Notes: generated from the sequence alone by a model not told the origin. 64,000 bases of DNA from an uncultured Bacteroidia bacterium (GCA_902788095.1 CADAIT010000004.1:1-64000); one strand, 5' to 3'; positions 43,225-52,485 are shown, counted from the first letter of the stretch. Made by a program: numbers and translations.

Positions 43225-44535
43225 ATGAAGAAAGCCTATATTGAGACATACGGGTGCCAGATGAACGTCAACGACACCGAAGTCATTTTTTCCATCCTCC
43301 GGCAAGCCGGGTACGCGCGTACGGAAGTCATGGAAGAGGCCGATCTGGTGATGGCCAACACCTGCAGCATCCGCGACAATGCCGAGCAGCGCATCTGGGG
43401 GCGGCTGGACGTATTCAACCAGCTCCGGAAAAAACGTCCCGGGCTCATGGTGGGCATCGTGGGGTGCATGGCGGAACGCCTGAAAGACAAGCTGCTGGAT
43501 ACCGGAAAAGTGGATTTGGTCGCAGGACCGGACGCCTACCGTTCCCTCCCCCGCCTGCTGGAAGCAATCGGCCCGGACAGCCCGCAGATAGACGTTCTCC
43601 TTTCCCGGGACGAGACCTACGCGGACATTACGCCGGTGCGCACGGACAAGAACGGCATTTCGGCCTTCATCTCCATCATGCGGGGATGCAACAACGTCTG
43701 TTCCTACTGCGTAGTGCCCTATACCCGCGGCGCCGAGCGCTCCAGGGATGCCCATTCCATCGTGAGGGAAGCCTGCGACGTATATCGGAAGGGCTACAAG
43801 GAAGTCACGCTGCTGGGACAGAACGTGGACAGTTACCTGTGGAAGAGCGCTACGGAAACCGTGAACTTCGCCCGCCTGCTGGCCATGGTGGCCGCCGTGG
43901 CGCCGGACCTGCGCGTACGCTTCGCCACCTCCCACCCCAAGGACATCAGCGACGAGGTCATCGAAACCATGGCCGCCCACCCCAACATCTGCCACCACAT
44001 CCACCTCCCGGTGCAGAGCGGCAGTTCGCGGATGCTGGAAAAGATGCGCCGCAAGTATGACCGCGAATGGTACCTGGAACGGGTGGCCAAAATCCGCAGC
44101 GTCATGCCGGACTGCGGACTTACCACGGACGTCATCGCCGGGTTCTGCTCGGAAACGGAGGAGGACCACGCCCAGACCCTCAGCCTCATGGAAGAAGTGG
44201 GCTTCGACTGGGCCTTCATGTTCGCCTACTCGGACCGTCCGGGGACCCTGGCCAACCGCACCATGCAGGACGATGTCCCTGCCGATGAAAAGAACCGGCG
44301 CCTGAACGAAATCATCGCCCTGCAGAACCGCAAGTCGCTGGAGCGCTACCGCGCCATGATTGGAAAGGAAGTGGAGGTGCTGGTGGAAGGCCCCTCCAAA
44401 CGGGATCCGTCGCAGTTGTGCGGCCGTGCCTCCAACAACATGATGTGCGTATTTCCGGCGGAAGGCCGCCGCGCCGGAAGCTATGCCACCGTCACCGTCG
44501 TGGACAGCACCTCCGCCACGCTTATCTGCAAATAA
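43225..44535 (+). CDS. miaB: tRNA-2-methylthio-N6-isopentenyladenosine synthase MiaB
   Basis: A 436-residue radical-SAM methylthiotransferase that modifies A37 of tRNAs reading U-starting codons. C11, C47 and C81 hold the auxiliary cluster, and C155-xxx-C159-xx-C162 the radical-SAM cluster. A TRAM domain ends the protein. I start at 43225 because homology begins there and the -7 promoter lies just upstream; an ATG at 43120 would put the promoter inside the gene. Confidence 0.96.
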   Translation: MKKAYIETYGCQMNVNDTEVIFSILRQAGYARTEVMEEADLVMANTCSIRDNAEQRIWGRLDVFNQLRKKRPGLMVGIVGCMAERLKDKLLDTGKVDLVAGPDAYRSLPRLLEAIGPDSPQIDVLLSRDETYADITPVRTDKNGISAFISIMRGCNNVCSYCVVPYTRGAERSRDAHSIVREACDVYRKGYKEVTLLGQNVDSYLWKSATETVNFARLLAMVAAVAPDLRVRFATSHPKDISDEVIETMAAHPNICHHIHLPVQSGSSRMLEKMRRKYDREWYLERVAKIRSVMPDCGLTTDVIAGFCSETEEDHAQTLSLMEEVGFDWAFMFAYSDRPGTLANRTMQDDVPADEKNRRLNEIIALQNRKSLERYRAMIGKEVEVLVEGPSKRDPSQLCGRASNNMMCVFPAEGRRAGSYATVTVVDSTSATLICK

Positions 44536-44547
44536 GAAAAAAATCAT

Positions 44548-44555
44548 TACCTTTG
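44548..44555 (+). promoter_or_regulatory. -7 promoter element of the LEA14-like/SPOR/rpoN operon
   Basis: TACCTTTG fits TAnnTTTG and ends five bases before the GTG start at 44561. The transcript would be leaderless or nearly so. Confidence 0.6.
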
Positions 44556-44560
44556 TGTTC

Positions 44561-45031
44561 GTGAAAGCCTGGAAACATATCGGCCTTGTTTTTGCAGCAG
44601 CCCTTCTGCTGTGCGGCTGCGGCGTGTCCAAAGTGAAAGACATTGCCATCACCTCCGTAGGAGTGGACTATATCATTCCCACTTCCACGCGCTCGGTAGA
44701 TGCCAAACTGCTTCTGGGCATAGACAATCCCGCCCGAAAATTTGCCGTACGCGACATCAGCGGCGTCATCCGCTACCAGGGGAAGGACATCGCCCATTTT
44801 GTAACCGGCGGCATGGAACTGGAAGGGAAGAGCGCCCAGGTCTATCAACTGCCCTGCAGCGTTACCCTGGCCGACGGCGTTTCCATCCTGGAAGTGCTGG
44901 TCATCGCCTCGAAAGGCTCCTTGAGCGGGCTCACGGCCGATGTCGATATTCAGGCCGCCTTGAAGAAAAACGGCGTCCTGCGTGCTCCCTACCATTTTAA
45001 AGACCTGGACATTTCCCAATTTACAAAGTAG
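44561..45031 (+). CDS. LEA14-like lipoprotein
   Basis: A 156-residue lipoprotein starting at GTG 44561; this start gives a signal peptide MKAWKHIGLVFAAALLLCGC with lipobox LCGC. The mature part is one beta-sandwich (GVDYIIPTSTRSVDAKLLLGIDNPARKF and so on) like the LEA type 2 (WHy) fold. The function is unknown. It is two bases before the SPOR gene. An upstream ATG in frame falls inside miaB and would give no signal peptide. Confidence 0.7.
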   Translation: MKAWKHIGLVFAAALLLCGCGVSKVKDIAITSVGVDYIIPTSTRSVDAKLLLGIDNPARKFAVRDISGVIRYQGKDIAHFVTGGMELEGKSAQVYQLPCSVTLADGVSILEVLVIASKGSLSGLTADVDIQAALKKNGVLRAPYHFKDLDISQFTK

Positions 45032-45033
45032 TC

Positions 45034-45492
45034 ATGAAAAAATTTTTCCTCATATTGTTTATAGCGCTGCTGGGCGCCGGTGCGGCCCGGGCACAGGACA
45101 CCACCCGGGTAAGTCCGGTGGATTCCGCCCTGGTGGGAAAAGACATCCTGAAAATACTGGGACCCAATGTCACGCTGGACCAAAGCGCAGCGGTGCGCCA
45201 GGCCCTGCAGAATCATGTGCAGAACAATGCGGAAAAGTCCATTTCCGGCTATCGGGTACGCGTTTTTTACGACAACGGTCCCCAGGCCCGGGGCAGGAGC
45301 GAAGCCATTGAACAGCTCCTCAAAAAGCAGTATCCGGGCACGATGGTGTACCGCTCGTTCGAAAGTCCCAACTACAAGGTGAGCATCGGCGATTTCCGCA
45401 CCAAAGACGAGGCCCTGTACATTTATAACGCCCTCAAGGGAACCTATCCCACCGCCTTCATCATCAAGGAAAGCATCAATTACCCCCGCTAA
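45034..45492 (+). CDS. SPOR-domain periplasmic protein
   Basis: A 152-residue exported protein (signal peptide ending ARAQ). The C-terminal half (about 70-148: YRVRVFYDNGPQARG to AFIIKESI) has the beta-alpha-beta layout of SPOR domains, which bind glycan strands stripped of peptides at the septum. Residues 21-68 are helical. It lies between the LEA14-like gene and rpoN, two and three bases apart. Confidence 0.82.
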   Translation: MKKFFLILFIALLGAGAARAQDTTRVSPVDSALVGKDILKILGPNVTLDQSAAVRQALQNHVQNNAEKSISGYRVRVFYDNGPQARGRSEAIEQLLKKQYPGTMVYRSFESPNYKVSIGDFRTKDEALYIYNALKGTYPTAFIIKESINYPR

Positions 45493-45495
45493 GCC

Positions 45496-46947
45496 ATGGC
45501 TGCCATCAAACAGGGACTGGAGCAGAAAATGCAGCAGAAGCTGTCACCGCTTCAAATTCAGACCATCAAACTGATAGAGATGCCGGTGCAAGCCCTGGAG
45601 CAGCATGTCCGGGAGGTGATGAACGACAATCCCGTCATTGACGACACGCCGCAAAAAGGAGAGGACGAACCCCGCGACGTGTCCATCTCCGAAGTGGAAG
45701 AGAAAGAACAGAGCGGCGGTTCCCTGGAAGAGAATTACGGCTCCCAGGACGATGACATCCCCGCCTACAACCTCCATGTAAACAACTGGGGCAAGGACGA
45801 ACGCCCGGAATACAACACCTTCTCCGTCAAGCAGAGCTTCACCCAAAGCCTCCTGGAGCAGCTGGGATACCGCAACCTCAGCGAGCACCAGCGCACGGTG
45901 GCATCCTTTATCGTGGGCTCGCTGGACGATGACGGCTATCTCCGCCGCGACATAGAATCCCTGGTGGACGACCTGGCCTTCCGCGCCGGCGTGGAATCAT
46001 CCGCCGAAGAAGTGGAGCAGATGCTCAAGATTATCCAGGAATTCGACCCTTCCGGCGTCGGCGCCCGGGACCTCCGGGAATGCCTCCTCATCCAGCTGGA
46101 AGACAAAAAACGCACGCCGGCCGTGGACAACGCCATCCGTGTGCTCAGCGAGCAGTTCGATGCCTTCAAAAACCGGCATTTCACCAAAATCATGAGCCGG
46201 CTGCACCTGAGCGAGGAGCAGATGAAGGCCGTGCTCGATGAAATCCGCCGGCTGAACCCCTCTCCCGGCGGCCAGATTGACGACACCTACAACGACCAGG
46301 CCCAGCAGGTGGTGCCGGACTTCCGCCTGGACTACGAAAACGGCCAGCTGCTCCTGAGCATGCCGCGTTTCTCCATCCCGGAACTCCGCATCAACCGGAA
46401 GTACTCGGAAATCATGGAGACCGGCCGCGTGTCGGACAACAAGGCCGACAAAGACGCCGCCAGCTTCGTAAAGCAGAAGATAGACTCCGCCAAATGGTTC
46501 ATCGAGGCCTTGCGCCAGCGCCAGAACACGTTGGAGAGCACCATGCAGGCCATCATCAGCTACCAGCACGACTATTTTATCGACGGGGATGAAAGTTCCC
46601 TGCGCCCTATGGTCCTGAAGGACATTGCGGAAATTACCGGCTTCGACATCTCCACCATCTCCCGCGTGGTGAACAGCAAGTGGATAGAAACCCACTTCGG
46701 CATTTTCCCGCTCAAATACTTCTTCTCCGAAGGACTGGAAAACAGTGAGGGCGAGGAAGTTTCCACCCGCGAAATCAAGAAGGCGCTGCGGGAAATGGTG
46801 GACGGTGAAGACAAGCACAATCCGCTCACCGACGACGAACTGGTGGACGGGCTCGCCGCCAAGGGCTACAAGGTGGCCCGCCGCACCATCGCCAAGTACA
46901 GGGCCCTTCTGGACATCCCCAAAGCCCGCCTCCGCCGGGAACTCTAG
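45496..46947 (+). CDS. rpoN: RNA polymerase sigma-54 factor
   Basis: A 483-residue sigma factor. The N-terminal Gln/Leu-rich region (LEQKMQQKLSPLQIQTIKLIEM) matches region I, an acidic linker (about 50-90) follows, and the C-terminal RpoN box reads ARRTIAKYR (461-469). It directs transcription from -24/-12 promoters with AAA+ activators. No activator gene is in the window. A weak hairpin follows the stop. Confidence 0.96.
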   Translation: MAAIKQGLEQKMQQKLSPLQIQTIKLIEMPVQALEQHVREVMNDNPVIDDTPQKGEDEPRDVSISEVEEKEQSGGSLEENYGSQDDDIPAYNLHVNNWGKDERPEYNTFSVKQSFTQSLLEQLGYRNLSEHQRTVASFIVGSLDDDGYLRRDIESLVDDLAFRAGVESSAEEVEQMLKIIQEFDPSGVGARDLRECLLIQLEDKKRTPAVDNAIRVLSEQFDAFKNRHFTKIMSRLHLSEEQMKAVLDEIRRLNPSPGGQIDDTYNDQAQQVVPDFRLDYENGQLLLSMPRFSIPELRINRKYSEIMETGRVSDNKADKDAASFVKQKIDSAKWFIEALRQRQNTLESTMQAIISYQHDYFIDGDESSLRPMVLKDIAEITGFDISTISRVVNSKWIETHFGIFPLKYFFSEGLENSEGEEVSTREIKKALREMVDGEDKHNPLTDDELVDGLAAKGYKVARRTIAKYRALLDIPKARLRREL

Positions 46948-46972
46948 TTCCCTTTTCCACCCGACATCCGCT

Positions 46973-47006
46973 TTCGTCCTTGGAATGGCCCCATTTCGAG
47001 GACGAA
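46973..47006 (+). terminator. possible terminator of rpoN
   Basis: TTCGTCCT (46973-46980) pairs with AGGACGAA (46999-47006) over 8 bp with an 18-base loop. The following GGGCTTGCTTTTGCGC has only a short T-run. Confidence 0.4.
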
Positions 47007-47092
47007 GGGCTTGCTTTTGCGCATGGAAGAACGCGCTCAAATTATTTGTGGAAAAATTTGGAAGAGAATGTAAGAAAATGGAAAACTTTTCT

Positions 47093-47100
47093 TACCTTTG
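47093..47100 (+). promoter_or_regulatory. -7 promoter element of the division and cell wall cluster
   Basis: TACCTTTG, 30 bases before the mraZ ATG, matches TAnnTTTG. It is the only clear promoter seen for the 15-kb cluster. Confidence 0.7.
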
Positions 47101-47130
47101 TAACCAAAGCGTGAAAGTATCAGTTTAACT

Positions 47131-47595
47131 ATGGTCAGATTTTACGGAACAGCCAGCGGAAAAGTGGACGACAAGGGGCGCGTAGTGCTCCCTGCCGCCT
47201 TCCGCGACGCCATGGTGCGCGGCGGCTCCGAAAACATGACTCTCATCGTAAAGAAAAACGTTCAGCAGTGCTGCATCGACCTGTTCCCCGCAGAGGAATG
47301 GGAAATCCGGAGTGAGAAAGTGCTGAACGGAATCGACCCGGAACTCAATACTGAAGACGCTGACTTTTGGACCAAGTACAATGACGGCGTTTACACCTTG
47401 GTTCCGGACGGAAAACTGGGCCGGCTGAACATCCCGTCAGAACTGCTTGAGCGTGCAGGTATCACCAAAGAGGTAGTATTCGGCGGCGTGGGCTACAAAC
47501 TCCAGATATGGAATCCGCAGACGCGTAAAACCAGTCTTCTGAGCGACGAAGAGTTCAAGCAAACCGCTTCCCTGCTATCCTCCAGAAACAAATAA
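47131..47595 (+). CDS. mraZ: MraZ transcriptional regulator
   Basis: A 154-residue protein with two SpoVT/AbrB-like halves. Each has the DxxGRxxxP signature (DDKGRVVLPAAFRD and DGKLGRLNIPSELLE). MraZ binds repeats before its own gene and represses the dcw cluster in other bacteria. I did not find an obvious set of direct repeats upstream. rsmH follows 12 bases later. Confidence 0.95.
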   Translation: MVRFYGTASGKVDDKGRVVLPAAFRDAMVRGGSENMTLIVKKNVQQCCIDLFPAEEWEIRSEKVLNGIDPELNTEDADFWTKYNDGVYTLVPDGKLGRLNIPSELLERAGITKEVVFGGVGYKLQIWNPQTRKTSLLSDEEFKQTASLLSSRNK

Positions 47596-47607
47596 GGAGG
47601 AAGCAGC

Positions 47608-48600
47608 ATGTCAGAATATCATATCCCTGTGCTCCTGACGGAAAGCATTTCCGCGCTGGTCACAAATCCCGATGGAATATATGCAGATGCCACTTTCGGA
47701 GGCGGTGGGCACACCGCTGCCATACTTTCACGCTTACTTGATGGCGGAAAGCTCATCGCCTTCGATCGTGACGCTGATGCCCTTGGCAATGCGCCCAAGG
47801 ACGCTCGGCTTACACTGATACACAACAACTTCCGCTTTATCGAGAACTATGCAGAGGAGCTGCGGAGATCCCTCGACTTCGCTCGGGATGACAAGGAAGG
47901 AGCCCGGGATGACAAGGAAGGAGCCCGGGACGACTGGGAGGGGCCGGCCGTCTTTGACGGTATTCTGGCAGACCTGGGGGTAAGTTCCCACCAGTTCGAC
48001 ACGGCCGGGCGCGGGTTCAGCTTCCGCTTCGAGGAAGCGCCGCTGGACATGCGCATGAACCGGCAGGCCTCCCTCACGGCGGAAGAAGTGGTGAACAGCT
48101 ACGCCGAGGCAGACCTGGAACGCATCCTGCGCCTGTACGGCGAAGTGGACGGCTCGCGGAACATGGCCCGCCTCATCGTCCAGGCACGTGCCCAGGCAGC
48201 CCTTCACACCACCGGAGACCTGGATCGCGCCATTGCCAGGATGCTGCCCAAAAACGCGGAGCACAAGGTGCTGGCCAAAGTGTACCAGGCCCTTCGCATT
48301 GAGGTGAACCAGGAGATGCGCGCCCTGGAAAAATTCCTGGACGGCGCCGCCCGCAGCCTCAAACCCGGCGGCCGCCTGGTAGTCATCACCTACCACAGCC
48401 TGGAGGACCGCATGGTGAAGAACTTCATCAAGACGGGAAACGTGGACGGAGAGCAGCGCAAGGATGCTTTCGGACGCATGGAAACACCGCTGGAGGCCGT
48501 AAACCGCAAGCCTGTCGTCCCGGAAGAAAGTGAAATCGAGCGGAACACGCGCGCACGCAGCGCAAAGCTCCGCATAGCGGAAAGGAGGAGCGCCGTATGA
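47608..48600 (+). CDS. rsmH: 16S rRNA m4C1402 methyltransferase RsmH with in-frame repeat insertion
   Basis: A 330-residue SAM-dependent methyltransferase. The SAM motif is ATFGGGGHTAAIL (28-40) and FDGILADLGVSSHQFD (116-131) is a family block. Between them, where relatives run straight from the NNFRF/ENY block to the DGIL block, this protein has an extra run at about 86-112. It consists of heptapeptides ARDDKEG (92-98), ARDDKEG (99-105) and ARDDWEG (106-112), encoded by a tandem repeat. The rest is intact. The enzyme fold can probably host the loop. It overlaps ftsL by four bases. Confidence 0.94.
   Translation: MSEYHIPVLLTESISALVTNPDGIYADATFGGGGHTAAILSRLLDGGKLIAFDRDADALGNAPKDARLTLIHNNFRFIENYAEELRRSLDFARDDKEGARDDKEGARDDWEGPAVFDGILADLGVSSHQFDTAGRGFSFRFEEAPLDMRMNRQASLTAEEVVNSYAEADLERILRLYGEVDGSRNMARLIVQARAQAALHTTGDLDRAIARMLPKNAEHKVLAKVYQALRIEVNQEMRALEKFLDGAARSLKPGGRLVVITYHSLEDRMVKNFIKTGNVDGEQRKDAFGRMETPLEAVNRKPVVPEESEIERNTRARSAKLRIAERRSAV
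47865..47943 (+). repeat. interspersed repeat expanded in frame within rsmH
   Basis: The unit at 47866-47892 reads AGATCCCTC, GACTTCG, CTCGGGATGAC. It is the same design as the repeat at 13428-13453 and is quasi-palindromic (ATCCC and GGGAT). Two 21-base tandem copies (AAGGAAGGAGCCCGGGAYGAC, 47893-47913 and 47914-47934) follow, with one mismatch. The whole block keeps the frame. Confidence 0.85.
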
Positions 48601-48941
48601 ACCTGAGCATGCTTTGGGGAGGTATCAAAAACGGATTCAAGGCCCTCAGGAACGGCGAGTTCCTGCTCCGGATCCGCGCCGACAAATACTACATGCACAT
48701 CATGTACCTGTTCCTGCTGATGTGGGTGACCATCCTCCTGAGCCTGCAGGTGGACAAGACGCTCACCAAGGCCGGTGACAACCAGGTCACGATAGACCAG
48801 CTGCGCATTCACCATGCGGAAAAAGAAGCCGCCCTGGTGAAACTGCACAGCGCATCGGCCGCAGAAACAAGACTGAAAGAGCTGGGGGTGGAACTGACCT
48901 TGCCGCAGGAGCCCGCCACCGTGATAAAGAAGAAGAAATGA
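48597..48941 (+). CDS. FtsL-like cell division protein
   Basis: A 114-residue bitopic membrane protein. The N-terminal tail is basic (1-35), one membrane helix is at about 37-53 and a short coiled coil follows (about 62-95). Its place between rsmH and ftsI is that of ftsL in every dcw cluster. It would recruit FtsQ and FtsI. Both ends overlap neighbours by ATGA. Confidence 0.85.
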   Translation: MNLSMLWGGIKNGFKALRNGEFLLRIRADKYYMHIMYLFLLMWVTILLSLQVDKTLTKAGDNQVTIDQLRIHHAEKEAALVKLHSASAAETRLKELGVELTLPQEPATVIKKKK

Positions 48942-51028
48942 GCCGGAAACAGACCGAAATACAGGACACCATAGAACACCGCGACAGAATCCACGTGGTC
49001 ATGTTCTTCCTGTCCCTCGTATTCCTCGTCCTGGGAATAGCCATCCTGGTGCGCATCGTGCACATCCAGGCCAGCTATACCGTGGACGAACGGGTCATCA
49101 ACCTGTTCCGTCCGGCCGTGCAAAAGCACGTGGACCATCCGGTACGCGGCAAAATCCTGGCCACCGACGGCCGTCCGCTGGCCATATCGGCACCGCTTTA
49201 CGACATTTACATGGACTGCACGGTCCGGAAGACCGAATATGCGGAAACCGGGAAAGACAGCCTGGAACGCGCCTGGCAGAAAAAGGCCCGCGAACTGTCC
49301 GTGTACCTGAGCAACGAATTCGGGGACAAGAGCGCCGATGCCTACGCCAAAGCCATCCTGGACGGCCGTGCGCGCGGAGCCAAGTACCTGCGCATCCAGC
49401 GCAATGTGGACCTGAGCGCGCTGGACAAGGTGAAAACCTTCCCGCTGTTCAAGGAGGGTCCCTACACCGGCGGTTTCATCGTGGAAAAGCACGAGGAACG
49501 CATCTATCCGTACGACACCCTTGCCCGGCGCGTAATCGGCTATGTGAAGGAGCAGAACCGCATCGGCCTGGAATCCAGCTTCGACAGCGAACTCCACGGC
49601 CGCGAAGGCTACGAGTGGCGCCGCGTCACCGACAACAAGCGCTGGGTCCGCGACCTGGATTCCACGCAGGTGAAGGTCCAGGACGGCAACGACATCCGCA
49701 CTACCCTCAACGTGGACTTCCAGGACATTGCCGACAAAGCCCTCCGGGCCCAGATTCAGGCCGATGACGAAGTCCGCGCCGGCATCTGCATCATCATGGA
49801 GGCCAAGACCGGCGCCATCCGCGCCATGGTGAACCTCTCCCGCGGCGACACGCCCCAGACCGTGCTGTGGGAAAGGGAGAACCTGATTCTCCGGGAAGTG
49901 GGCGAACAAGGCTCCGTCATGAAGACGGTCACCCTGGTTTCCCTGGTGGAAGACGGCTACGTGAAATCGCTGGAGCAGACGCTGCCCACCAACAACGGTT
50001 TTGTTCCGGGCGGATACAACCAGGATGTGCATATCCTTGACTACCAACGGGAAACCGGCCGCCGCGACATCTCCGTCATGCACGGTTTCGAGATTTCCTC
50101 CAACTACGTATTCACCTGGCTGGCAGAAAATTACTACGGCAAGAAGCCGCAGGAGATGTACGACCACCTGTATTCCTACCGCTTCGGGGAAGCCTTTGAC
50201 TTCGATATCACCGGCATGGGCACCCCCGTCATCAACCGGCCCGGCACCCCCGGCTGGTCCAGAACCACCCTGGGCACCACGGCCTACGGTTACAGCGTGG
50301 CCGTGACGCCCCTGCACATCGCCACCTTCTACAACGGCATCGCCAACAAGGGCCGCATGATGAAACCCTATCTGGTCGAGAGCGTGGAGAAGGACGGCAA
50401 AGTGCTCAAACGCTTTGAACCCAGCGCCCTGAACAGCAGCATCTGCTCCCAGGCCACGGCCGATACGGTCACGCGCGCGCTCCGAGCCGTGGTGAACGAG
50501 GGCACCGCCAAGCGGCTGAAAGATGCCAAACTGCCCGTCGCCGGCAAAACCGGTACGGCCCGCGTGGTGCTGTCGCCCAAGGAAAGGGGCAAAAGCACGG
50601 ACCCTTACAGCGACGAATACGGCAGGAAGAAATTCCAAGGTACGTTCGTGGGCTTCTTCCCTGCCGATGAACCCAAATACACCATCCTGGTTACGGTTTA
50701 TTCGTACCCGTCCCACAAAAACTTCTACGGCGGCACCAAACCCGCCCTCGCCGTCCGCGAGATTGTGGACAAACTCTACGCGCTGGACGGAACGTGGGAT
50801 GCGGAAATCAAACCGACGGCCAGCCTGCCTCACATGGAGAGGGAGATGGACCTGAAGCGGGGCATCGTGCCGGATTTGAAGGGCTATGGCCTCAAGGACG
50901 CCCTGTTCGCGCTGGAATCCCTGGGACTGAACTGCCAGTACGAAGGCAGCGGCCATGTAGCGAACCAGTCCCCCGCCCCCGGCACGAAGGTGAAGGCCGG
51001 ACAAACCGTTAAACTGACGCTGAAATAA
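48938..51028 (+). CDS. ftsI: penicillin-binding protein 3 (FtsI), septal transpeptidase, with PASTA domain
   Basis: A 696-residue class B PBP. One membrane helix lies near 20-42, the dimerisation domain follows, and the catalytic motifs are S326-V-M-K329, S387-S-N389 and K537-T-G539. A C-terminal PASTA domain (about 630-696, ending QSPAPGTKVKAGQTVKLTL) binds muropeptides. It cross-links septal peptidoglycan together with FtsW. The stop overlaps murE by one base. Confidence 0.96.
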   Translation: MSRKQTEIQDTIEHRDRIHVVMFFLSLVFLVLGIAILVRIVHIQASYTVDERVINLFRPAVQKHVDHPVRGKILATDGRPLAISAPLYDIYMDCTVRKTEYAETGKDSLERAWQKKARELSVYLSNEFGDKSADAYAKAILDGRARGAKYLRIQRNVDLSALDKVKTFPLFKEGPYTGGFIVEKHEERIYPYDTLARRVIGYVKEQNRIGLESSFDSELHGREGYEWRRVTDNKRWVRDLDSTQVKVQDGNDIRTTLNVDFQDIADKALRAQIQADDEVRAGICIIMEAKTGAIRAMVNLSRGDTPQTVLWERENLILREVGEQGSVMKTVTLVSLVEDGYVKSLEQTLPTNNGFVPGGYNQDVHILDYQRETGRRDISVMHGFEISSNYVFTWLAENYYGKKPQEMYDHLYSYRFGEAFDFDITGMGTPVINRPGTPGWSRTTLGTTAYGYSVAVTPLHIATFYNGIANKGRMMKPYLVESVEKDGKVLKRFEPSALNSSICSQATADTVTRALRAVVNEGTAKRLKDAKLPVAGKTGTARVVLSPKERGKSTDPYSDEYGRKKFQGTFVGFFPADEPKYTILVTVYSYPSHKNFYGGTKPALAVREIVDKLYALDGTWDAEIKPTASLPHMEREMDLKRGIVPDLKGYGLKDALFALESLGLNCQYEGSGHVANQSPAPGTKVKAGQTVKLTLK

Positions 51029-52485
51029 TGAAGCTGAGCAAAATCATATCCGCCCTCGCCATCGAGGAAATACAAGGTTCCGCCGATGTGGACATCACTG
51101 CCGTCTGCAGCGATTCCCGCAAGGTGGTTCCCGGCGCCCTGTTCGTCGCCGTAAGAGGCTATGCCAGCGACGGCCACGCCTACATCCCGCAGGCCCTTGA
51201 AAAAGGTGCCGTCGCGGTGATTTGCGAGGAAGTGCCGCAGATGGCAAAGGGTACCGTGACCACGGTCAAAGTGCAGAACAGCCGGAAGGCGGTGGCCCTG
51301 GCGGCCGACGCTTTCTACGGCCATCCGTCCGGCAAACTGACGCTCGTCGGCATCACCGGCACCAATGGAAAAACCACCACGGTCACCTTGCTCTATAACC
51401 TTTTCCGGAACCTGGGCTACCCGTGCGGCCTGCTCTCCACCATAGCCAATTACGTGGGCGAAGAAAGGCTGGAGACCGAAAACACCACCGTGGACCCCAT
51501 CACCCTGAACAGCCTGCTCTCCCGCATGGTGGAAAAGGGTTGCGGATACTGCTTCATGGAGGTGAGTTCGATAGGCGTGGAACAGGACCGTGTGACCGGC
51601 CTGGAATTCAAACTGGGCATATTCTCCAACCTCACGCACGACCACCTGGACTACCACAAGACCTTCGCCGAATACCTGCGCTGCAAGAAACTGTTCTTCG
51701 ACATGCTGCCGGAGAGCGCCATCGCCCTTATCAATGACGACGACCGCAACGGCCGGGTCATGGTGCAAAACACCAAGGCCCAGGTAGTTACCTACTCCGT
51801 GCAAGGCCTGGCGGACCACACCGCCCGCATCCTGGAACAAAACTTCGACGGCATGCTGCTGAGGATTGACGGAACCGATACCTGGTGCCGTCTCATCGGC
51901 CGCCACAACGCCTACAACCTGCTGGCCATCTACAGCGCCGCGGTATGCCTGGGCATCGATTCCACCGAAACGCTGGTGGCCCTTTCCCGCCTGGAAAGCG
52001 CTCCGGGGCGGCTGGAAAACCTGAAGGGTCCCAAAGACCTGTCGGTGATTGTGGACTACGCACATACGCCCGACGCCCTGGAGAACGTGCTCACCACCCT
52101 CCGCGACATTGCTCCCGAACGCACGCTCGTATGCCTTTTCGGATGCGGCGGCGACCGGGACAAAACCAAGCGCCCGGAAATGGCACAGGTGGCCCAGAAA
52201 AAGGCCGACCGCCTGGTCATCACCTCCGACAACCCCCGTACGGAGGACCCGGAGGCCATCATTGCCGACATCCGCGCCGGCCTGGACATCAAGGGACGCG
52301 CCAAGTCCATCGTCATTGCCGACCGCCGCGAAGCCATCCGGACGGCCATCCTCACGGCCCCGGAAGGCGCTACCATCCTGCTGGCCGGCAAGGGGCACGA
52401 GACCTATCAGATCATCGGCCGCACCAAGAACCATTTTGACGAAAAAGAGATTGTTGCTGAAACCTTTAAACTGCTTGCCCAATGA
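51028..52485 (+). CDS. murE: MurE UDP-N-acetylmuramoyl-tripeptide synthetase
   Basis: A 485-residue ligase that adds the third residue of the stem peptide. The ATP loop is GITGTNGKTTT, and the SxE/DNPR substrate motif reads SDNPRTEDP in the C-terminal domain. DNPR is the signature of enzymes that add meso-diaminopimelate, so the peptidoglycan is of the DAP type. It overlaps mraY by ATGA. Confidence 0.96.
   Translation: MKLSKIISALAIEEIQGSADVDITAVCSDSRKVVPGALFVAVRGYASDGHAYIPQALEKGAVAVICEEVPQMAKGTVTTVKVQNSRKAVALAADAFYGHPSGKLTLVGITGTNGKTTTVTLLYNLFRNLGYPCGLLSTIANYVGEERLETENTTVDPITLNSLLSRMVEKGCGYCFMEVSSIGVEQDRVTGLEFKLGIFSNLTHDHLDYHKTFAEYLRCKKLFFDMLPESAIALINDDDRNGRVMVQNTKAQVVTYSVQGLADHTARILEQNFDGMLLRIDGTDTWCRLIGRHNAYNLLAIYSAAVCLGIDSTETLVALSRLESAPGRLENLKGPKDLSVIVDYAHTPDALENVLTTLRDIAPERTLVCLFGCGGDRDKTKRPEMAQVAQKKADRLVITSDNPRTEDPEAIIADIRAGLDIKGRAKSIVIADRREAIRTAILTAPEGATILLAGKGHETYQIIGRTKNHFDEKEIVAETFKLLAQ

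Noticed and set aside
47865..47943. Possible CRISPR-like array
   Set aside because: The units are adjacent with no spacers and stay in the rsmH reading frame.
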